DNA of 64,000 nt, taken from assembly GCA_920105625.2 (NCBI GenBank), contig CAKKTE020000176.1, positions 1-64,000 of the forward strand, given 5' to 3'. Position numbers and translations under genes: made by a program. Position 1 is the first letter of the stretch; each line of letters opens with the position of its first letter. The notes under the pieces were generated by a model. The model saw only the letters and a program-made list of their open reading frames with translations. It was not told the origin of the DNA and ran no database searches. The stretch comes from Clusia tigrina (lineage: Eukaryota > Arthropoda > Insecta > Diptera > Clusiidae). Shown here piece after piece: positions 47,001 to 61,360 of the stretch.

Positions 47001-49251
47001 TCTGCTGCCTTCTCTGTGCCTATATCTACCCCTATCTGCCTCAGTCGGCGTCTCAGTCGGATTCGCAGCCTCTGTCAGCGAATCTGCGGGCGTCTCAGTC
47101 GCTGCCGCTGTCAATTGGGGGGTGTGCTGGCTTCTCTATACCTATATCTACCCCTATATGCCTCAGTCGGCCTCGCAGCCTCTGTTAGCGTCTCTGTAGT
47201 CGTCTCAGTCACTGCCGCTGTCGATTGGGGGGTGTGCTGGCTTCTCTATGCCTATATCTAGCCCTATCTGCCCCGGTCGGCGTCGCAGCCTCTGTTAGTA
47301 TCTCTGTAGGCGTCTCAGTCGCTGCAGCTGTCGATTGGGGGGTCTGCTGCCAGCTCTATGTATATATCTACCCATATCTGCCTCACTCGGCGTCTCAGTT
47401 GGCGTCGCAGCCTCTGTCAGCGTCTCTGTAGGCGTCTCAGTCGCTGCCGCAGTCGATTGGGCGGTCTGCTGCCTTCTTTATGCCTATATCTAACCCTATC
47501 TGCCTCAGTCGGCGTCGCAGCCTCTGTCAGCGTCCCTGTAGGCGTCTCAGTCACTGTCGCTATCGCTTGGGGGTCTGCTGCATTCTCTATGCATATATCT
47601 ACCCCTATCTGCCTCAGGAGGCGTCTAAGTCGGCGTCTCAGTTGGCGTCGCAGCCTCTGTCAGCGTCTCTGGAGGCGTCTCAGTCCCTGCCGCTGTCGAT
47701 TGGGGGGGTCTGCTGCCATCTCTATGCCTATATCTACCCCTATCTGCCTCAGTCGGCGTCTCAGTCGGCGTCGCAGCCTCTGTCAGCGTCTCTTTAGGCG
47801 TCTCATTCGCTGCCGCTGTCGATTGGGGGGTCTGCTGTCTTCTCTATGCCGATATCTACCCCTATCTGCCTCAGTCGGCATCTCAGTCGGCGTCGCAGCC
47901 TCTGTCAGCGTCTCTGCAAGCGTCTCAGCAGTTGCCGCTGTCGATTGGGGGAGTATGCTGCCTTTTCTATGCCTATATCTACCCCTCTCTGCCTCAGTCG
48001 GCCTCTCAGTCGGCGTCACAACCTATGTCAACGTCTCTGTAGGCGTCTCAGTAGCTGCCGCTGTCGATTGGGGTGTCTGCTGCCTTCTCTATACCTATAT
48101 CTACCCATATCTGCCTCAGTCGGCGTCTCGCAACCTCTGTCAGCGTCTCTGTAGGCGTCTCAGTAGCTGCCGCTGTCGTTTGGGGTGTCTGCTGCCTTCT
48201 CTATTCCTATATCTACCCATATCTGCCTCAGTCGGCGTCTCGCAACCTCTGTCAGCGTCTCTGTAGGTGTCTCAGTCCCTGCCGCTGTCGATTGGGGAGG
48301 TCTGCTTCCTTCTATATGCCTATATCTACCCCTATCTGTCTCAGTCTGTGTCTCAGTCGGCGTTGCAGCCTATGTCAGCGTCTCTGTAGGCATATCAGTC
48401 GCTGCCGCTGTCGATTGGGGGGGTCTGCTGCATTCTCTATACCTATATCTACCACTATCTGCCTGAGTAGGCATCTCAGTCGGCGTCGCAGCCTCTGTCA
48501 GCATCTCTGTAGGCGTCTCAGGCGCTGCTGCTGTCGACTGGGGGGTCTGCTGAGTTCTCTGTGCCTATCTCTACCCCTATCTGCCTCAGTCGGCGTTTTA
48601 GTCGGATTCGCAGCCTCTGTCAGCATCTTTGCGGGCGTCTCAGTCGCTGCCGCTTTCGATTGGGGGGTCTGCTGGCTTCTCTATGCCTATATCTACCCGT
48701 ATCTGCCTCTGTGTGCGTCGCAGCCTCTGTCAGCATTTCTGTAGGCGTCTCAGTCGCTGCCGCTGTCGATTGGGTTATCTGCTGCATTCTCTATACCTAT
48801 ATCTACCCCTATCTGCCTCAGTCGGCGTCGCAGCCTCTGTCAGCGTCTCTGTAGGCGTCTCAGTCACTGCCGCTGTCCATTGGGGGGTCTGCTGCATTCT
48901 CTATGCCTATATCTATCCCTATCTGCCTCAATCGACGTCTCAGTCGGCGTCGCAGCCTCTTTCAGCGTCTCTGCGGGCGTCTCAGTCGCTGCCGCTGTCG
49001 ATTGGGGGGTCTGCTGGCTTCTCTATGCCTATATCTACCCCTATCTGCCTCTGTATGCGTCGCAGCCTCTGTCAGCATTTCTGTAGGCGTCTCAGTCGCT
49101 GCCGCTGTCGATTGGGGGGTCTGCTGCCTTCTCTATGCCTATATCTACCACTATCTGCCTCAGTCGGCGTCTCAGTAGGCTTCTCAGTCGCTGCCGCTTT
49201 CGATTGGGTTGTCTGCTGCCTTCTCTATACCTATATCTACCCCTATCTGCC

Positions 49252-52200
49252 TCAGTCGGCCTCGCAGCCTCTGTTAGTGTCTCTGTAGGCGTCTCAGTCA
49301 CTGCCGCTGTCGATTGGGGGGTCTGCTGCATTCTCTATGCCTATATCTACCATTATCTGCCTCGATCGGCGTCGCAGCCTCTGTCAGCATTTCTGTAGGC
49401 GTCGCAGTCGCTGCAGCTGTCGATTGGGGGGTCGGCTGCCTTCTCTATGTATATATCTACCCCTATCTGCCTCACTCGGCGTCTCAGTCGGCGTCGCAGC
49501 CTCTGTCAGCGTCTCTGTAGGCGTCTCAGTCGCTGCCGCTGTCGATTGGGGAGTCTGCTGCCTTCTTTATGCCTATATCTACCCCTATCTGCCTCAGTCG
49601 GCGTCGCAGCCTCTGTCAGCGTCCCTGTAGGCGTCTCAGTCACTGCCGCTGTCGCTTGGGGTTCTGCTGCATTCTCTATGCCTATATCACCCTTATCTGC
49701 CTCAGTAGGCGTCTAAGTCGGCGTCTCAGTCGGCGTTGCAGCCTCTGTCAGCGTCTCTGGTGGCGTCTCAGTCCCTGCCGCTGTCGATTGGGGGGTCTGC
49801 TGCCTTTTCTATGCCTATATCTATCCCTATCTGCCTCATTCGACGTCTCAGTCGGCGTCGCAGCCTCTGCCAGCTTCTCTGTAGGCGTCTCAGTCGCTCC
49901 CGCTGTCGATTGGGGGTCTGCTGCCTTCTCTATGCCTATATCTACCCCTATCTGCCTCAGTCGGTGTCTCAGTAGGCGTCACAGCCCCTGTCAGCGTCTG
50001 TGTAGGCGTCTCAGTCGCTGCCGCTGTCAATTGGTGGGTCTGCTGCCTTCTCTATGCCTATATCTACTCCTATCTGCCTCAGTCGGCGTCGCAGCCTCTG
50101 TCAGCATTTCTGTAGACATCTCAGTCGCTGCCGCTGTATATTGGGGGGTCTGCTGCCTACTCTTTACCTATATCTACCCATATCTGCCTCAGTCGGCGTC
50201 TCGCAGCTTCTGTCAGCGTCTCTGTAGGTGTCTCAGTCGCTGCCGCTGTCGATTGGGGAGGTTTGCTTCCTTCTATATGCCTATATCTACCCCTATCTCT
50301 CAGTCTGCGTCTCAGTCGGCGTCGCAGCCCCTGTCAGCGTCTCTGTAGGCGTCTCAGTCACTGCCGCTGTCGATTGGGGGGTCTGCTGCATTCTCTATGC
50401 CTATATCTATCCCCATCTGCCTCAATCGACTTCTCAGTCGGCGTCGCAGCCTCTTTCAGCGTCTCTGTTGGCATCTCAGTCGCTGCTGTTGTCGATTGGG
50501 GGGGGGGGGGGGTCTGCTGCCTTCTCTGTGCCTATATCTACCCCTATCTGCCTCAGTCGGCGTCTCAGTCGGATTCGCAGCCTCTGTCAGCGTCTCTGCG
50601 GGCGTCTCTGCGGGCGTCTCAGTCGCTGCCGCTGTCGATTGGGGGTCTGCTGGTTTCTCTATGCCTATATCTACCCCTATCTGCCTCAATGGACGTCTCA
50701 GTCAGCGTCGCAGCCTCTGTCAGCGTCTCTGCGGGCGTCTCAGTCGCTCCCGCTGTCGATTGGGGGGTCTGCTGCCTTCTCTATGCCTATATCTACCCCT
50801 ATCTGCCTCAGTCGGCGTCTCAGTAGGCGTCCCAGCCCCTGTCAGCGTCTGTGTAGGCGTCTCAGTCGCTGTCAATTGGTGGGTCTGCTGCCTCCTCAAT
50901 GCCTATATCTACCCCATCTGCTTCAGTCGGCGTCCCAGCCTCTGTCAGCGTCTCTGTAGGCGTCTCAGCCGTTTCCGCTGTCGATTCGGGGAGTCTGCTG
51001 CCTTCTCTATGCATATATCTACCCCTCTCTGCCTCAGTCGGCGTTTCAGTCGGCATCTCAGTCGGCGTCAGAGCCTCTGTCAGCGTCTCTGTAGGCGTCT
51101 CAGTCGCTGCCGCTATCGATTGGGGGGATCTCCTGCCTTCTCTATGCCTATATCAACCCCTATCTGCCTCAGTAGGCATCTCAGTCGGCGTCGCAGCCTC
51201 TGTCAGCGTCTCTGTAGGTGTCTCAGTCACTGCCGCTGTCGATTGGAGAGGTCTGCTTCCTCCTCTATGCCTATACCTACCCCTATCTGCCTCAGTAGGC
51301 GTCTCAGTCGGCGTCGCAGCCTCAGTCAGCGTCTCTGGAGGCGTCTCAGTCCCTGCCGCTGTCGATTGGGGGGTCTGCTGCCATCTCTATGCCTATATCT
51401 ACCACTATCTGCCTCAGTCGGCGTCTCAGTCGGTTTCTCAGTCGCTGCCGCTGCCGATTGGGTTGTCTGCCGCCTTCTCTATACCTATATCTACCCCTAT
51501 CTGCCTCAGTCGGCCTCGCAGCCGCTGATAGCGTCTCTGTAGGCGTATCAGTCACTGCCGCTGTCGATTGGGGGGGGGGGTCTGCTGCATTCTCTATGCC
51601 TATATCTACCATTATCTGCCTCGGTCGGCGTCGCAGCCTCTGTCAGCATCTCTGTAGGCGTCTCAGTCGCTGCAGCTGTCGATTGGGGGGTCTGCTGCCT
51701 TCTCTATGCCTATATCTACCGCTATCTGCCTCACTCGGCGTCTCAGTCGGCGTCGCAGCCTCTGTCAGCGTCTCTGTGGGCGTCTCAGTCGCTGCCGCTG
51801 TCGATTGGGGGGTCTGCTGCCTTCTCTTTGCCTATATATATCCCTATCTGCCTCAATCGACGTCTCAGTCGGCGTCGCAGCCTCTTTCAGCGTCTCTGTT
51901 GGCATCTCAGTCGCTGCTGCTGTCGATTGGGGGGGATCTGCTGCCGTCTCTGCACCTATATCTACCCCTATCTGCCTCAGTCGGCGTCTCAGTCGGATTC
52001 GCAGCCTCTGTCAGCATCTCTGCGGGCGTCTCAGTCGCTGCCGCTGTCGATTGGGGGTCTGCTGGCTTATCTATGCCTATATCTACCCCTATCTGCCTCT
52101 GTCTGCGTCGCAGCCTCTGTCAGCATTTCTGTAGGCGCCTCAGTCGCGGCCGCTGTCGATTGGGGGGTCTGCTGCCTTCTCTATGCCTATATCTACAACT

Positions 52201-52533
52201 ATCTGCCTCAGTCGGCGTCTCAGTCGGCTTCTCAGTCGCCGCCGCTGTCGATTGGGTCGTCTGCTGCCTTCTCTATACCTATATCTACCCCTATCTGCCT
52301 CAGTCGGCGTCGCAGCCCCTGTCAGCGTCTCTGTAGGCGTCTCAGTCACTGCCGCTGTCGATTGGGGGGTCTGCTGCATTCTCTATGCCTATATCTATCC
52401 CTATCTGCCTCAATCGACGTCTCAGTCGGCGTCGCAGCCTCTTTCAGCATCTCTGTTGGCATCTCAGTCGCTGCTGCTGTCGATTGGGGGGGGTCTGCTG
52501 CCTTCTCTGTGCCTACATCTACCCCTATCTGCC
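49252..52533. repeat. 3.28-kb higher-order tandem duplication, copy 1
   Basis: About 30 monomers repeat as a block. Private markers pair up: CTGTTAGTGTC at 49271 and 52553, GGGTCGGCTGCC, TATATCACCCTTATC, TATATTGGGGGG, GATTCGGGGAGTC, GGGGGATCTCCTGCC. The offset is 3282 bp at the start, 3264 after about 50600, and 3261 after about 51580. Confidence 0.9.
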
Positions 52534-55500
52534 TCAGTCGGCCTCGCAGCCTCTGTTAGTGTCTCTGTAGGCGTCTCAGTCACTGCCGCTGTCGATTGGG
52601 GGGTCTGCTGCATTCTCTATGCCTATATCTACCATTATCTGCCTCGGTCGGCGTCGCAGCCTCTGTCAGCATTTCTGTAGGCGTCGCAGTCGCTGCAGCT
52701 GTCGATTGGGGGGTCGGCTGCCTTCTCTATGTATATATCTACCCCTATCTGCCTCACTCGGCGTCTCAGTCGGCGTCGCAGCCTCTGTCAGCGTCTCTGT
52801 AGGCGTCTCAGTCGCTGCCGCTGTCGATTGGGGAGTCTGCTGCCTTCTTTATGCCTATATCTACCCCTATCTGCCTCAGTCGGCGTCGCAGCCTCTGTCA
52901 GCGTCCCTGTAGGCGTCTCAGTCACTGCCGCTGTCGCTTGGGGTTCTGCTGCATTCTCTATGCCTATATCACCCTTATCTGCCTCAGTAGGCGTCTAAGT
53001 CGGCGTCTCAGTCGGCGTTGCAGCCTCTGTCAGCGTCTCTGGTGGCGTCTCAGTCCCTGCCGCTGTCGATTGGGGGGTCTGCTGCCTTTTCTATGCCTAT
53101 ATCTATCCCTATCTGCCTCATTCGACGTCTCAGTCGGCGTCGCAGCCTCTGCCAGCTTCTCTGTAGGCGTCTCAGTCGCTCCCGCTGTCGATTGGGGGTC
53201 TGCTGCCTTCTCTATGCCTATATCTACCCCTATCTGCCTCAGTCGGTGTCTCAGTAGGCGTCACAGCCCCTGTCAGCGTCTGTGTAGGCGTCTCAGTCGC
53301 TGCCGCTGTCAATTGGTGGGTCTGCTGCCTTCTCTATGCCTATATCTACTCCTATCTGCCTCAGTCGGCGTCGCAGCCTCTGTCAGCATTTCTGTAGACA
53401 TCTCAGTCGCTGCTGCTGTATATTGGGGGGTCTGCTGCCTACTCTTTACCTATATCTACCCATATCTGCCTCAGTCGGCGTCTCGCAGCCTCTGTCAGCG
53501 TCTCTGTAGGTGTCTCAGTCGCTGCCGCTGTCGATTGGGGAGGTCTGCTTCCTTCTATATGCCTATATCTACCCCTATCTCTCAGTCTGCGTCTCAGTCG
53601 GCGTCGCAGCCCCTGTCAGCGTCTCTGTAGGCGTCTCAGTCACTGCCGCTGTCGATTGGGGGGTCTGCTGCATTCTCTATGCCTATATCTATCCCTATCT
53701 GCCTCAATCGACGTCTCAGTCGGCGTCGCAGCCTCTTTCAGCGTCTCTGTTGGCATCTCAGTCGCTGCTGTTGTCGATTGGGGGGGGGTCTGCTGCCTTC
53801 TCTGTGCCTATATCTACCCCTATCTGCCTCAGTCGGCGTCTCAGTCGGATTCGCAGCCTCTGTCAGCGTCTCTGCGGGCGTCTCAGTCGCTGCCGCTGTC
53901 GATTGGGGGTCTGCTGGTTTCTCTATGCCTATATCTACCCCTATCTGCCTCAATGGACGTCTCAGTCAGCGTCGCAGCCTCTGTCAGCGTCTCTGCGGGC
54001 GTCTCAGCCGCTCCCGCTGTCGATTGGGGGGTCTGCTGCCTTCTCTATGCCTATATCTACCCCTATCTGCCTCAGTCGGCGTCTCAGTAGGCGTCCCAGC
54101 CCCTGTCAGCGTCTGTGTAGGCGTCTCAGTCGCTGTCAATTGGTGGGTCTGCTGCCTCCTCTATGCCTATATCTACCCCATCTGCTTCAGTCGGCGTCCC
54201 AGCCTCTGTCAGCGTCTCTGTAGGCGTCTCAGCCGTTTCCGCTGTCGATTCGGGGAGTCTGCTGCCTTCTCTATGCATATATCTACCCCTCTCTGCCTCA
54301 GTCGGCGTTTCAGTCGGCATCTCAGTCGGCGTCAGAGCCTCTGTCAGCGTCTCTGTAGGCGTCTCAGTCGCTGCCGCTATCGATTGGGGGGATCTCCTGC
54401 CTTCTCTATGCCTATATCAACCCCTATCTGCCTCAGTAGGCATCTCAGTCGGCGTCGCAGCCTCTGTCAGCGTCTCTGTAGGTGTCTCAGTCACTGCCGC
54501 TGTCGATTGGAGAGGTCTGCTTCCTCCTCTATGCCTATACCTACCCCTATCTGCCTCAGTAGGCGTCTCAGTCGGCGTCGCAGCCTCAGTCAGCGTCTCT
54601 GGAGGCGTCTCAGTCCCTGCCGCTGTCGATTGGGGGGTCTGCTGCTATCTCTATGCCTATATCTACCACTATCTGCCTCAGTCGGTGTCTCAGTCGGTTT
54701 CTCAGTCGCTGCCGCTGCCGATTGGGTTGTCTGCCGCCTTCTCTATACCTATATCTACCCCTATCTGCCTCAGTCGGCCTCGCAGCCGCTGATAGCGTCT
54801 CTGTAGGCGTATCAGTCACTGCCGCTGTCGATTGGGGGGGGTCTGCTGCATTCTCTATGCCTATATCTACCATTATCTGCCTCGGTCGGCGTCGCAGCCT
54901 CTGTCAGCATCTCTGTAGGCGTCTCAGTCGCTGCAGCTGTCGATTGGGGGGTCTGCTGCCTTCTCTATGCCTATATCTACCGCTATCTGCCTGACTCGGC
55001 GTCTCAGTCGGCGTCGCAGCCTCTGTCAGCGTCTCTTTAGGCGTCTCAGTCGCTGCCGCTGTCGATTGGGGGGTCTGCTGCCTTCTCTTTGCCTATATAT
55101 ATCCCTATCTGCCTCAATCGACGTCTCAGTCGGCGTCGCAGCCTCTTTCAGCGTCTCTGTTGGCATCTCAGTCGCTGCTGCTGTCGATTGGGGGGGATCT
55201 GCTGCCGTCTCTGCGCCTATATCTACCCCTATCTGCCTCAGTCGGCGTCTCAGTCGGATTCGCAGCCTCTGTCAGCATCTCTGCGGGCGTCTCAGTCGCT
55301 GCCGCTGTCGATTGGGGGTCTGCTGGCTTATCTATGCCTATATCTACCCCTATCTGCCTCTGTCTGCGTCGCAGCCTCTGTCAGCATTTCTGTAGGCGCC
55401 TCAGTCGCGGCCGCTGTCGATTGGGGGGTCTGCTGCCTTCTCTATGCCTATATCTACAACTATCTGCCTCAGTCGGCGTCTCAGTCGGCTTCTCAGTCGC

Positions 55501-55794
55501 CGCCGCTGTCGATTGAGTCATCTGCTGCCTTCTCTATACCTATATCTACCCCTATCTGCCTCAGTCGGCGTCGCAGCCCCTGTCAGCGTCTCTGTAGGCG
55601 TCTCAGTCACTGCCGCTGTCGATTGGGGGGTCTGCTGCATTCTCTATGCCTATATCTATCCCTATCTGCCTCAATCGACGTCTCAGTCGGCGTCGCAGCC
55701 TCTTTCAGCGTCTCTGTTGGAATCTCAGTCGCTGCTGCTGTCGATTGGGGGGGGTCTGCTGCCTTCTCTGTGCCTACATCTACCCCTATCTGCC
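52534..55794. repeat. 3.26-kb higher-order tandem duplication, copy 2
   Basis: This is the partner of 49252-52533. It is shorter by 21 bp: G-runs of 9 instead of 15 (53780-53788 versus 50498-50512) and 8 instead of 11 (54834-54841 versus 51570-51580), and one copy fewer of the 12-bp unit GTCTCTGCGGGC (two copies in tandem near 50596). A handful of substitutions separate the copies. Confidence 0.9.
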
Positions 55795-58700
55795 TCAGTC
55801 GGCGTCTCAGTCGGATTCGCAGCCTCTGTCAGCGTCTCTGCGGGCGTCTCAGTCGCTGCCGCTGTCGATTGGGGGGTCTGCTGGTTTCTCTATGCCTATA
55901 TCTATCCCTATCTGCCTCAGTAGGCGTCTCAGTCGGCGTCGCAGCCTCAGTCAGCGTCTCTGTAGGCGTCTCAGTCGCTGCCGCTGTCGATTGGGGGGTC
56001 TGCTGCCTTCTCTTTGCCTATATATATCCCTATCTGCCTCAATCGACGTCTCAGTCGGCGTCGCAGCCTCTTTCAGCGTCTCTGTTGGCATCTCAGTCGC
56101 TGCTGCTGTCGATTGGGGGGGATCTGCTGCCTTCTCTGCGCCTATATCTACCCCTATCTGAATCAGTCGGCGTCTCAGTCGGATTCGCAGCCTCTGTCAG
56201 CATCTCTGCGGGCGTCTCAGTCGCTGCCGCTGTCGATTGGGGGGTCTGCTGGCTTCTCTATGCCTATATCTACCCCTATCTGCCTCTGTCTGCGTCGCAG
56301 CCTCTGTCAGCATTTCTGTAGGCGCCTCAGTCGCTGCCGCTGTCGATTGTGGGGTCTGCTGCCTTCTCTATGCCTATATCTACCACTATCTGCCTCAGTC
56401 GGCGTCTCAGTCGGCTTCTCAGTCGCTGCCGCTGTCGATTGGGTTGTCTGCTGCCTTCTCTATACCTATATCTACCCCTATCTGCCTCAGTCGGCGTCGC
56501 AGCCCCTGTCAGGGTCTCTGGAGACGTCTCAGTCCCTGTCGCTGTCGATTGGGGGGGTCTGCTGCCATCTCTATTCCTATATCTACCCCTATCTGCCTCG
56601 GTCGTAGTCGCAGCCTCTGTCAGCATCTCTGTAGGCATCTGAGTCGCTCCCGCTGTCGATTGGGGGTCGTCTGCCTTCTCTATGCCTATATCTACCCCTA
56701 TCTGCCTCAGTCGGCATCTCAGTAGGCGTCACTGCCCCTGTCAGCGTCTGTGTAGGCGTGTCAGTCGCTGTCAATTGGCGGGTCTGCTGCCTTCTCTATG
56801 CCTATATCTACTCCTATCTGCCTCAGTCGGAGTCGCAGCCTCTGTCAGCGTCTCTGTAGGCATATCAGTCGCTGCCGCTGTCGATTGGGGGGTCTGCTGC
56901 CTTCTCTATGCCTATATCTACCCCATCCGCTTCAGTCGGCGTCCCAGCCTCTGTCAGCGTCTCTGCAGGCGTCTCAGCCGTTTGCGCTGTCGATTGGGGG
57001 AGTCTGCTGCCTTCTCTATGCCAATATCTACCCCTCTCTGCCTCAGTCGGCGTTTCAGTCGGCATCTCAGTCGGCGTCACAGCCTCTAGCAGCGTCTCTG
57101 TTGGCATCTCAGTCGCTGCTGCTGTCGATTGGGGGGTCTGCTGCCTTCTCTGTGCCTATATCTACCCCTATCTGCCTCAGTCGGCATCTCAGTCGGCTTC
57201 TCAGTCGCTGCCGATGCCGATTGGGTTGTCTGCCGCCTTCTCTATACCTATATCTACCCCTATCTGCCTCAGTCGGCCTCGTAGCCTCTGATAGCGTCTC
57301 TGTAGGCGTCTCAGTCACTGCCACTGTCGATTGGGGGGTCTGCTGCATTCTCTATGCCTATATCTACCCCTATCTGCCTCAATCGACGTCTCAGTCGGCG
57401 TCGCAGCCTCTGTCAGCGTCTCTGTAAACGTCTCAGCAGTTGCCGCTGTCGATTGGGGGAGTATGCTGCCTTGTCTATGCCTATATCTACCCCTCTCTGC
57501 CTCAGTCGGCGTCTCAGTCGGCGTCACAACCTCTGTCAACGTCTCTGTAGGCGTCTCAGCAGCTGCCGCTGTCGATTGGGGTGTCTGCTGCCTTCTCTAT
57601 GTATTTATCTACCCCTATCTGCCTCAGTAGGCGTCTCAGTCGGCGTCGCAGTCTCTGTCAGCGTCTCTGGAGGCGTCTCAGTCCCTGCCGCTGTCGATTG
57701 GGGGGGGTCTGCTGCCTTATCTATGCCTATATCTACTCCTATCTGCCTCAGTCGGAGTCGCAGCCTCTGTCAGCATTTCTGTAGACATCTCAGTCGCTGC
57801 CGCTGTTGATTGGTTGGTCTGCTGCCTACTCTCTGCCTATATCTACCCATATCTGCGTCAGTCGGCTTTGCAGCCTATGTCAGCGTCTCTGTAGGCATAT
57901 CAGTCGCTGCCGCTGTCGATTGGGGGGTCTGCTACCTTCTCTATGCCTATATCTACCCCATCTGCTTCAGTCGGCGTCCCAGCCTCTGTCAGCGTCTCTG
58001 TAGGCGTCTCAGCCGTTTCCGCTGTCGATTGGGGAAGTCTGCTGCCTTCTCTATGCCTATATCTACCCCTCTCTGCCTCAGTCGGCGTCACATCCTCTGT
58101 CAGCGTCTCTGTTGGCGTCTCAGCCGTTTCCGCTGTCGATTGGGGGATTCTGCTGCCTTCTCTATGCCTATATCTACTTCTCTCTGCCTCAGTCGGCGTT
58201 TCAGTCGGCATCTCAGTCGGCGTCACAGCCTCTGTCAGCGTCTCTGTTGGCATCTCTGTCGCTGCTGCTGTCGATTGGGGGATCTGCTGCCTTCTCTGTG
58301 CCTATATCTACCCTTATCTGCCTCAGTCGGCGTCTCAGTCGGATTCGCAGCCTCTGTCAGCGTCTCTGTAGGCGTCTCATTCGCTGCCGCTGTCGATTGG
58401 GGTGTCTGCTGCCTTCTCTATACCTATATCTACCCCTATCTGCCTCAGTCGGCGTCGCAGCCTCTGTCAGCATCTCTGTAGGCGTCTCAGTCGCTGTCGC
58501 AGTCGATTGGGGGGGTCTGCTGCCTTCTCTATGCCTATATCTACCCCTATCTGCCTCAGTCGGCGTCTCAGTCGGCGTCTCAGTCGGCGTCGCAGCCTCT
58601 GTCAGCGTCTCTTTAGGCGTCGCAGTCGCTGTCGCAGTCGATTGGGGGGTCTGTTGCCTTCTCTATGCCTATATCTACCCCATCTGCTTCAGTCGGCGTC

Positions 58701-60649
58701 GCAGCCTCTGTCAGCATCTCTGTAGGCGTCTCAGTCGCTGCAGCTGTCGATTGGGGGGTCTGCTGCCTTCTCTGCGCCTATATCTACCGCTATCTGCCTC
58801 ACTCGGCGTCTCAGTCGGCGTCGCAGCCTCTGTCAGCATTTCTGTAGGCGTCTCAGTCGCTGCCGCTGTCGATTGGGTTGTCTGCTGTTTTCTCTATACC
58901 TATATCTACCCCTATCTGCCTCAGTCGGCGTCGCAGCCTCTGTCAGCGTCTCTGTAGGCCTCTCAGTCACTGCCGCTGTCGATTGGGGGGGTCTGCTGCA
59001 TTCTCTACGCCTATATCTATCCCTATCTGATTCAATCGACGTCTCAGTCGGCGTCGCAGCCTCTGTCAGCGTCTCTGTAGGCGTCTCAGTCGCTGCCGCA
59101 GTCGATTGGGGGGTCTGCTGCCTTCTTTATGCCTATATCTACCCCTATCTGCCTCAGTCGGCGTCGCAGCCTCTGTCAGCGTCCCTGTAGGCGTCTCAGT
59201 CACTGCCGCTGTCGCTTGGGGTTCTGCTGCATTCTCTATGCCTCTATCTACCCCTATCTGCCTCAGTAGGCCTCTAAGTCGGCGTCAAAGTCGGCGTTGC
59301 AGCCTCTGTCAGCGTCTCTGGTGGCGTCTCAGTCCCTGCCGCTGTCGATTGGGGGTCTGCTGCCTTTTCTATGCCTATATCTATCCCTATCTGCCTCATT
59401 CGACATCTCAGTCGGCGTCTCAGTCGCTCCCGCTGTCGATTGGGGGGTCTGCTGCCTTCTCTATGCCTGTATCTACCCCTATCTGCCTCAGTTGGCGTCT
59501 CAGTAGGCGTCACAGACCCTGTCAGCGTCTGTGTAGGCGTCTCAGTCGCTGCCGCTGTTAATTGGTGGGTCTGCTGCGTTCTCTTTTCCTATATCTACTC
59601 CTATCTGCCTCAGTCGGCGTCGCAGCCTCTGTCAGCATTTCTGTAGACATCCCAGTCGCTGCCGCTGTTGATTGGAGGGTCTGCTGCCTACTCTCTGCCT
59701 ATATCTACCCATATCTGCCTCAGGCGGCGTCTCGCAGCCTCCGTCAGCGTCTCTGTAGGTGTCTCAGTCGTTGCCGCTGTCGATTGGGGAGGTCTGCTTC
59801 CTTCTATATGCCTATATCTACCCCATCTGCTTCAGTCGGCATCTCAGTCGGCGTCCCAGCCTCTGTCAGCGTCTCTGTAGGCGTCTCAGCCGTTTCCGCT
59901 GTCGATTGGGGGAGTCTGCTGCCTTCTCTATGCCTATATCTACCCCTCTCTGCCTCAGTCGGCGTTTCAGTCGGCGTCTCAGTCGGATTCGCAGCCTCTG
60001 TCAGCGTCTCTGCGGGCGTCTCAGTCGCTGCCGCTGTCGATTGGGGGGTCTGCTGCCTTCTCTATACCTATATCTACCGCTATCTGCCTCAGTCGGCCTC
60101 GCAGCCTCTGTTAGCGTCTCTGTAGGCGTCTCAGTCACTGCCGCTGTCGATTGGGGGGTCTGCTGCATTCTCTATGCCTATATCTACCAGTATCTGCCTC
60201 GGTCGGCGTCGCAGCCTCTGTCAGCATCTCTGTAGGCGTCTCAGACGCTGCAGCTGTCGATTGGGGGGTCTGCTGCCTTCTCTATGTATATATCTACCCC
60301 TATCTGCCTCACTCGGCGTCTCAGTCGGCGTCGCAGCCTCTGTCAGCGTCTCTGTAGGCGTCTCAGTCGCTGCCGCAGTCGATTGGGGGGTCTGCTGCCT
60401 TCTTTATGCCTATATCTACCCCTATCTGCCTCAGTCGGCGTCGCAGCCTCTGTCAGCGTCCCTGTAGGCGTCTCAGTCACTGCCGCTGTCGCTTGGGGTT
60501 CTGCTGCATTCTCTATGCCTATATCTACCCCTATCTGCCTCAGTAGGCGTCTAAGTCGGCGTCAAAGTCGGCGTTGCAGCCTCTGTCAGCGTCTCTGGTG
60601 GCGTCTCAGTCCCTGCCGCTGTCGATTGGGGGTCTGCTGCCTTTTCTAT

Positions 60650-61360
60650 GCCTATATCTATCCCTATCTGCCTCTGTCTGCGTCGCAGCCTCTGTCAGCA
60701 TTTCTGTAGGCGTCTCAGTCGCTGCCGCTGTGGATTGGGGTTCTGCTGCCTTCTCTATGCCTATATCTACCACTATCTGCCTCAGTCGGCGTCTCAGTAG
60801 GCTACTCAGTCGCTGCCGCTGTCGATTGGGTTGTCTGCTGCCTTCTCTATACCTATATCTACCCCTATCTGCCTCAGTCGGCCTCGCAGCCTCTGTTAGC
60901 GTCTCTGTAGGCGTCTCAGTCACTGCCGCTGTCGATTGGGGGGTCTGCTGCATTCTCTATGCCTATATCTACCATTATCTGCCTCGGTCGGCGTCGCAGC
61001 CTCTGTCAGCATTTCTGTAGGCGTCTCAGTCCCTGCAGCTGTCGAATGGGGGTCTGCTGCCTTCTCTATGTATATGTCTACCCCTATCTGCCTCACTCGG
61101 CGTCTCAGTCGGCGTCGCAGCCTCTGTCAACGTCTCTGTAGGCGTCTCAGTCGCTGCCGCAGTCGATTGGTGGGTCTGCTGCCTTCTTTATGCCTATATC
61201 TACCCCTATCTGCCTCAGTCGGCGTCGCAGCCTCTGTCATCGTCCCTGTAGGCGTCTCAGTCACTGCCGCTGTCGCTTGGGGTTCTGCTGCATTCTCTAT
61301 GCCTATATCTATCCCTGTCTGCCTCATTCGACGTCTCAGTCGGCATCTCAGTCGCTCCCG
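60650..61360. repeat. Block repeated at +2633 near the window end
   Basis: Private variants (CAGTCCCTGCAGCTGTCG with GAATGGGGG, GTCATCGTCCC, ATCCCTGTCTGCC) recur at 63285-64000. Similarity starts abruptly near 60650 and continues at least to the window end on the partner. Confidence 0.8.
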
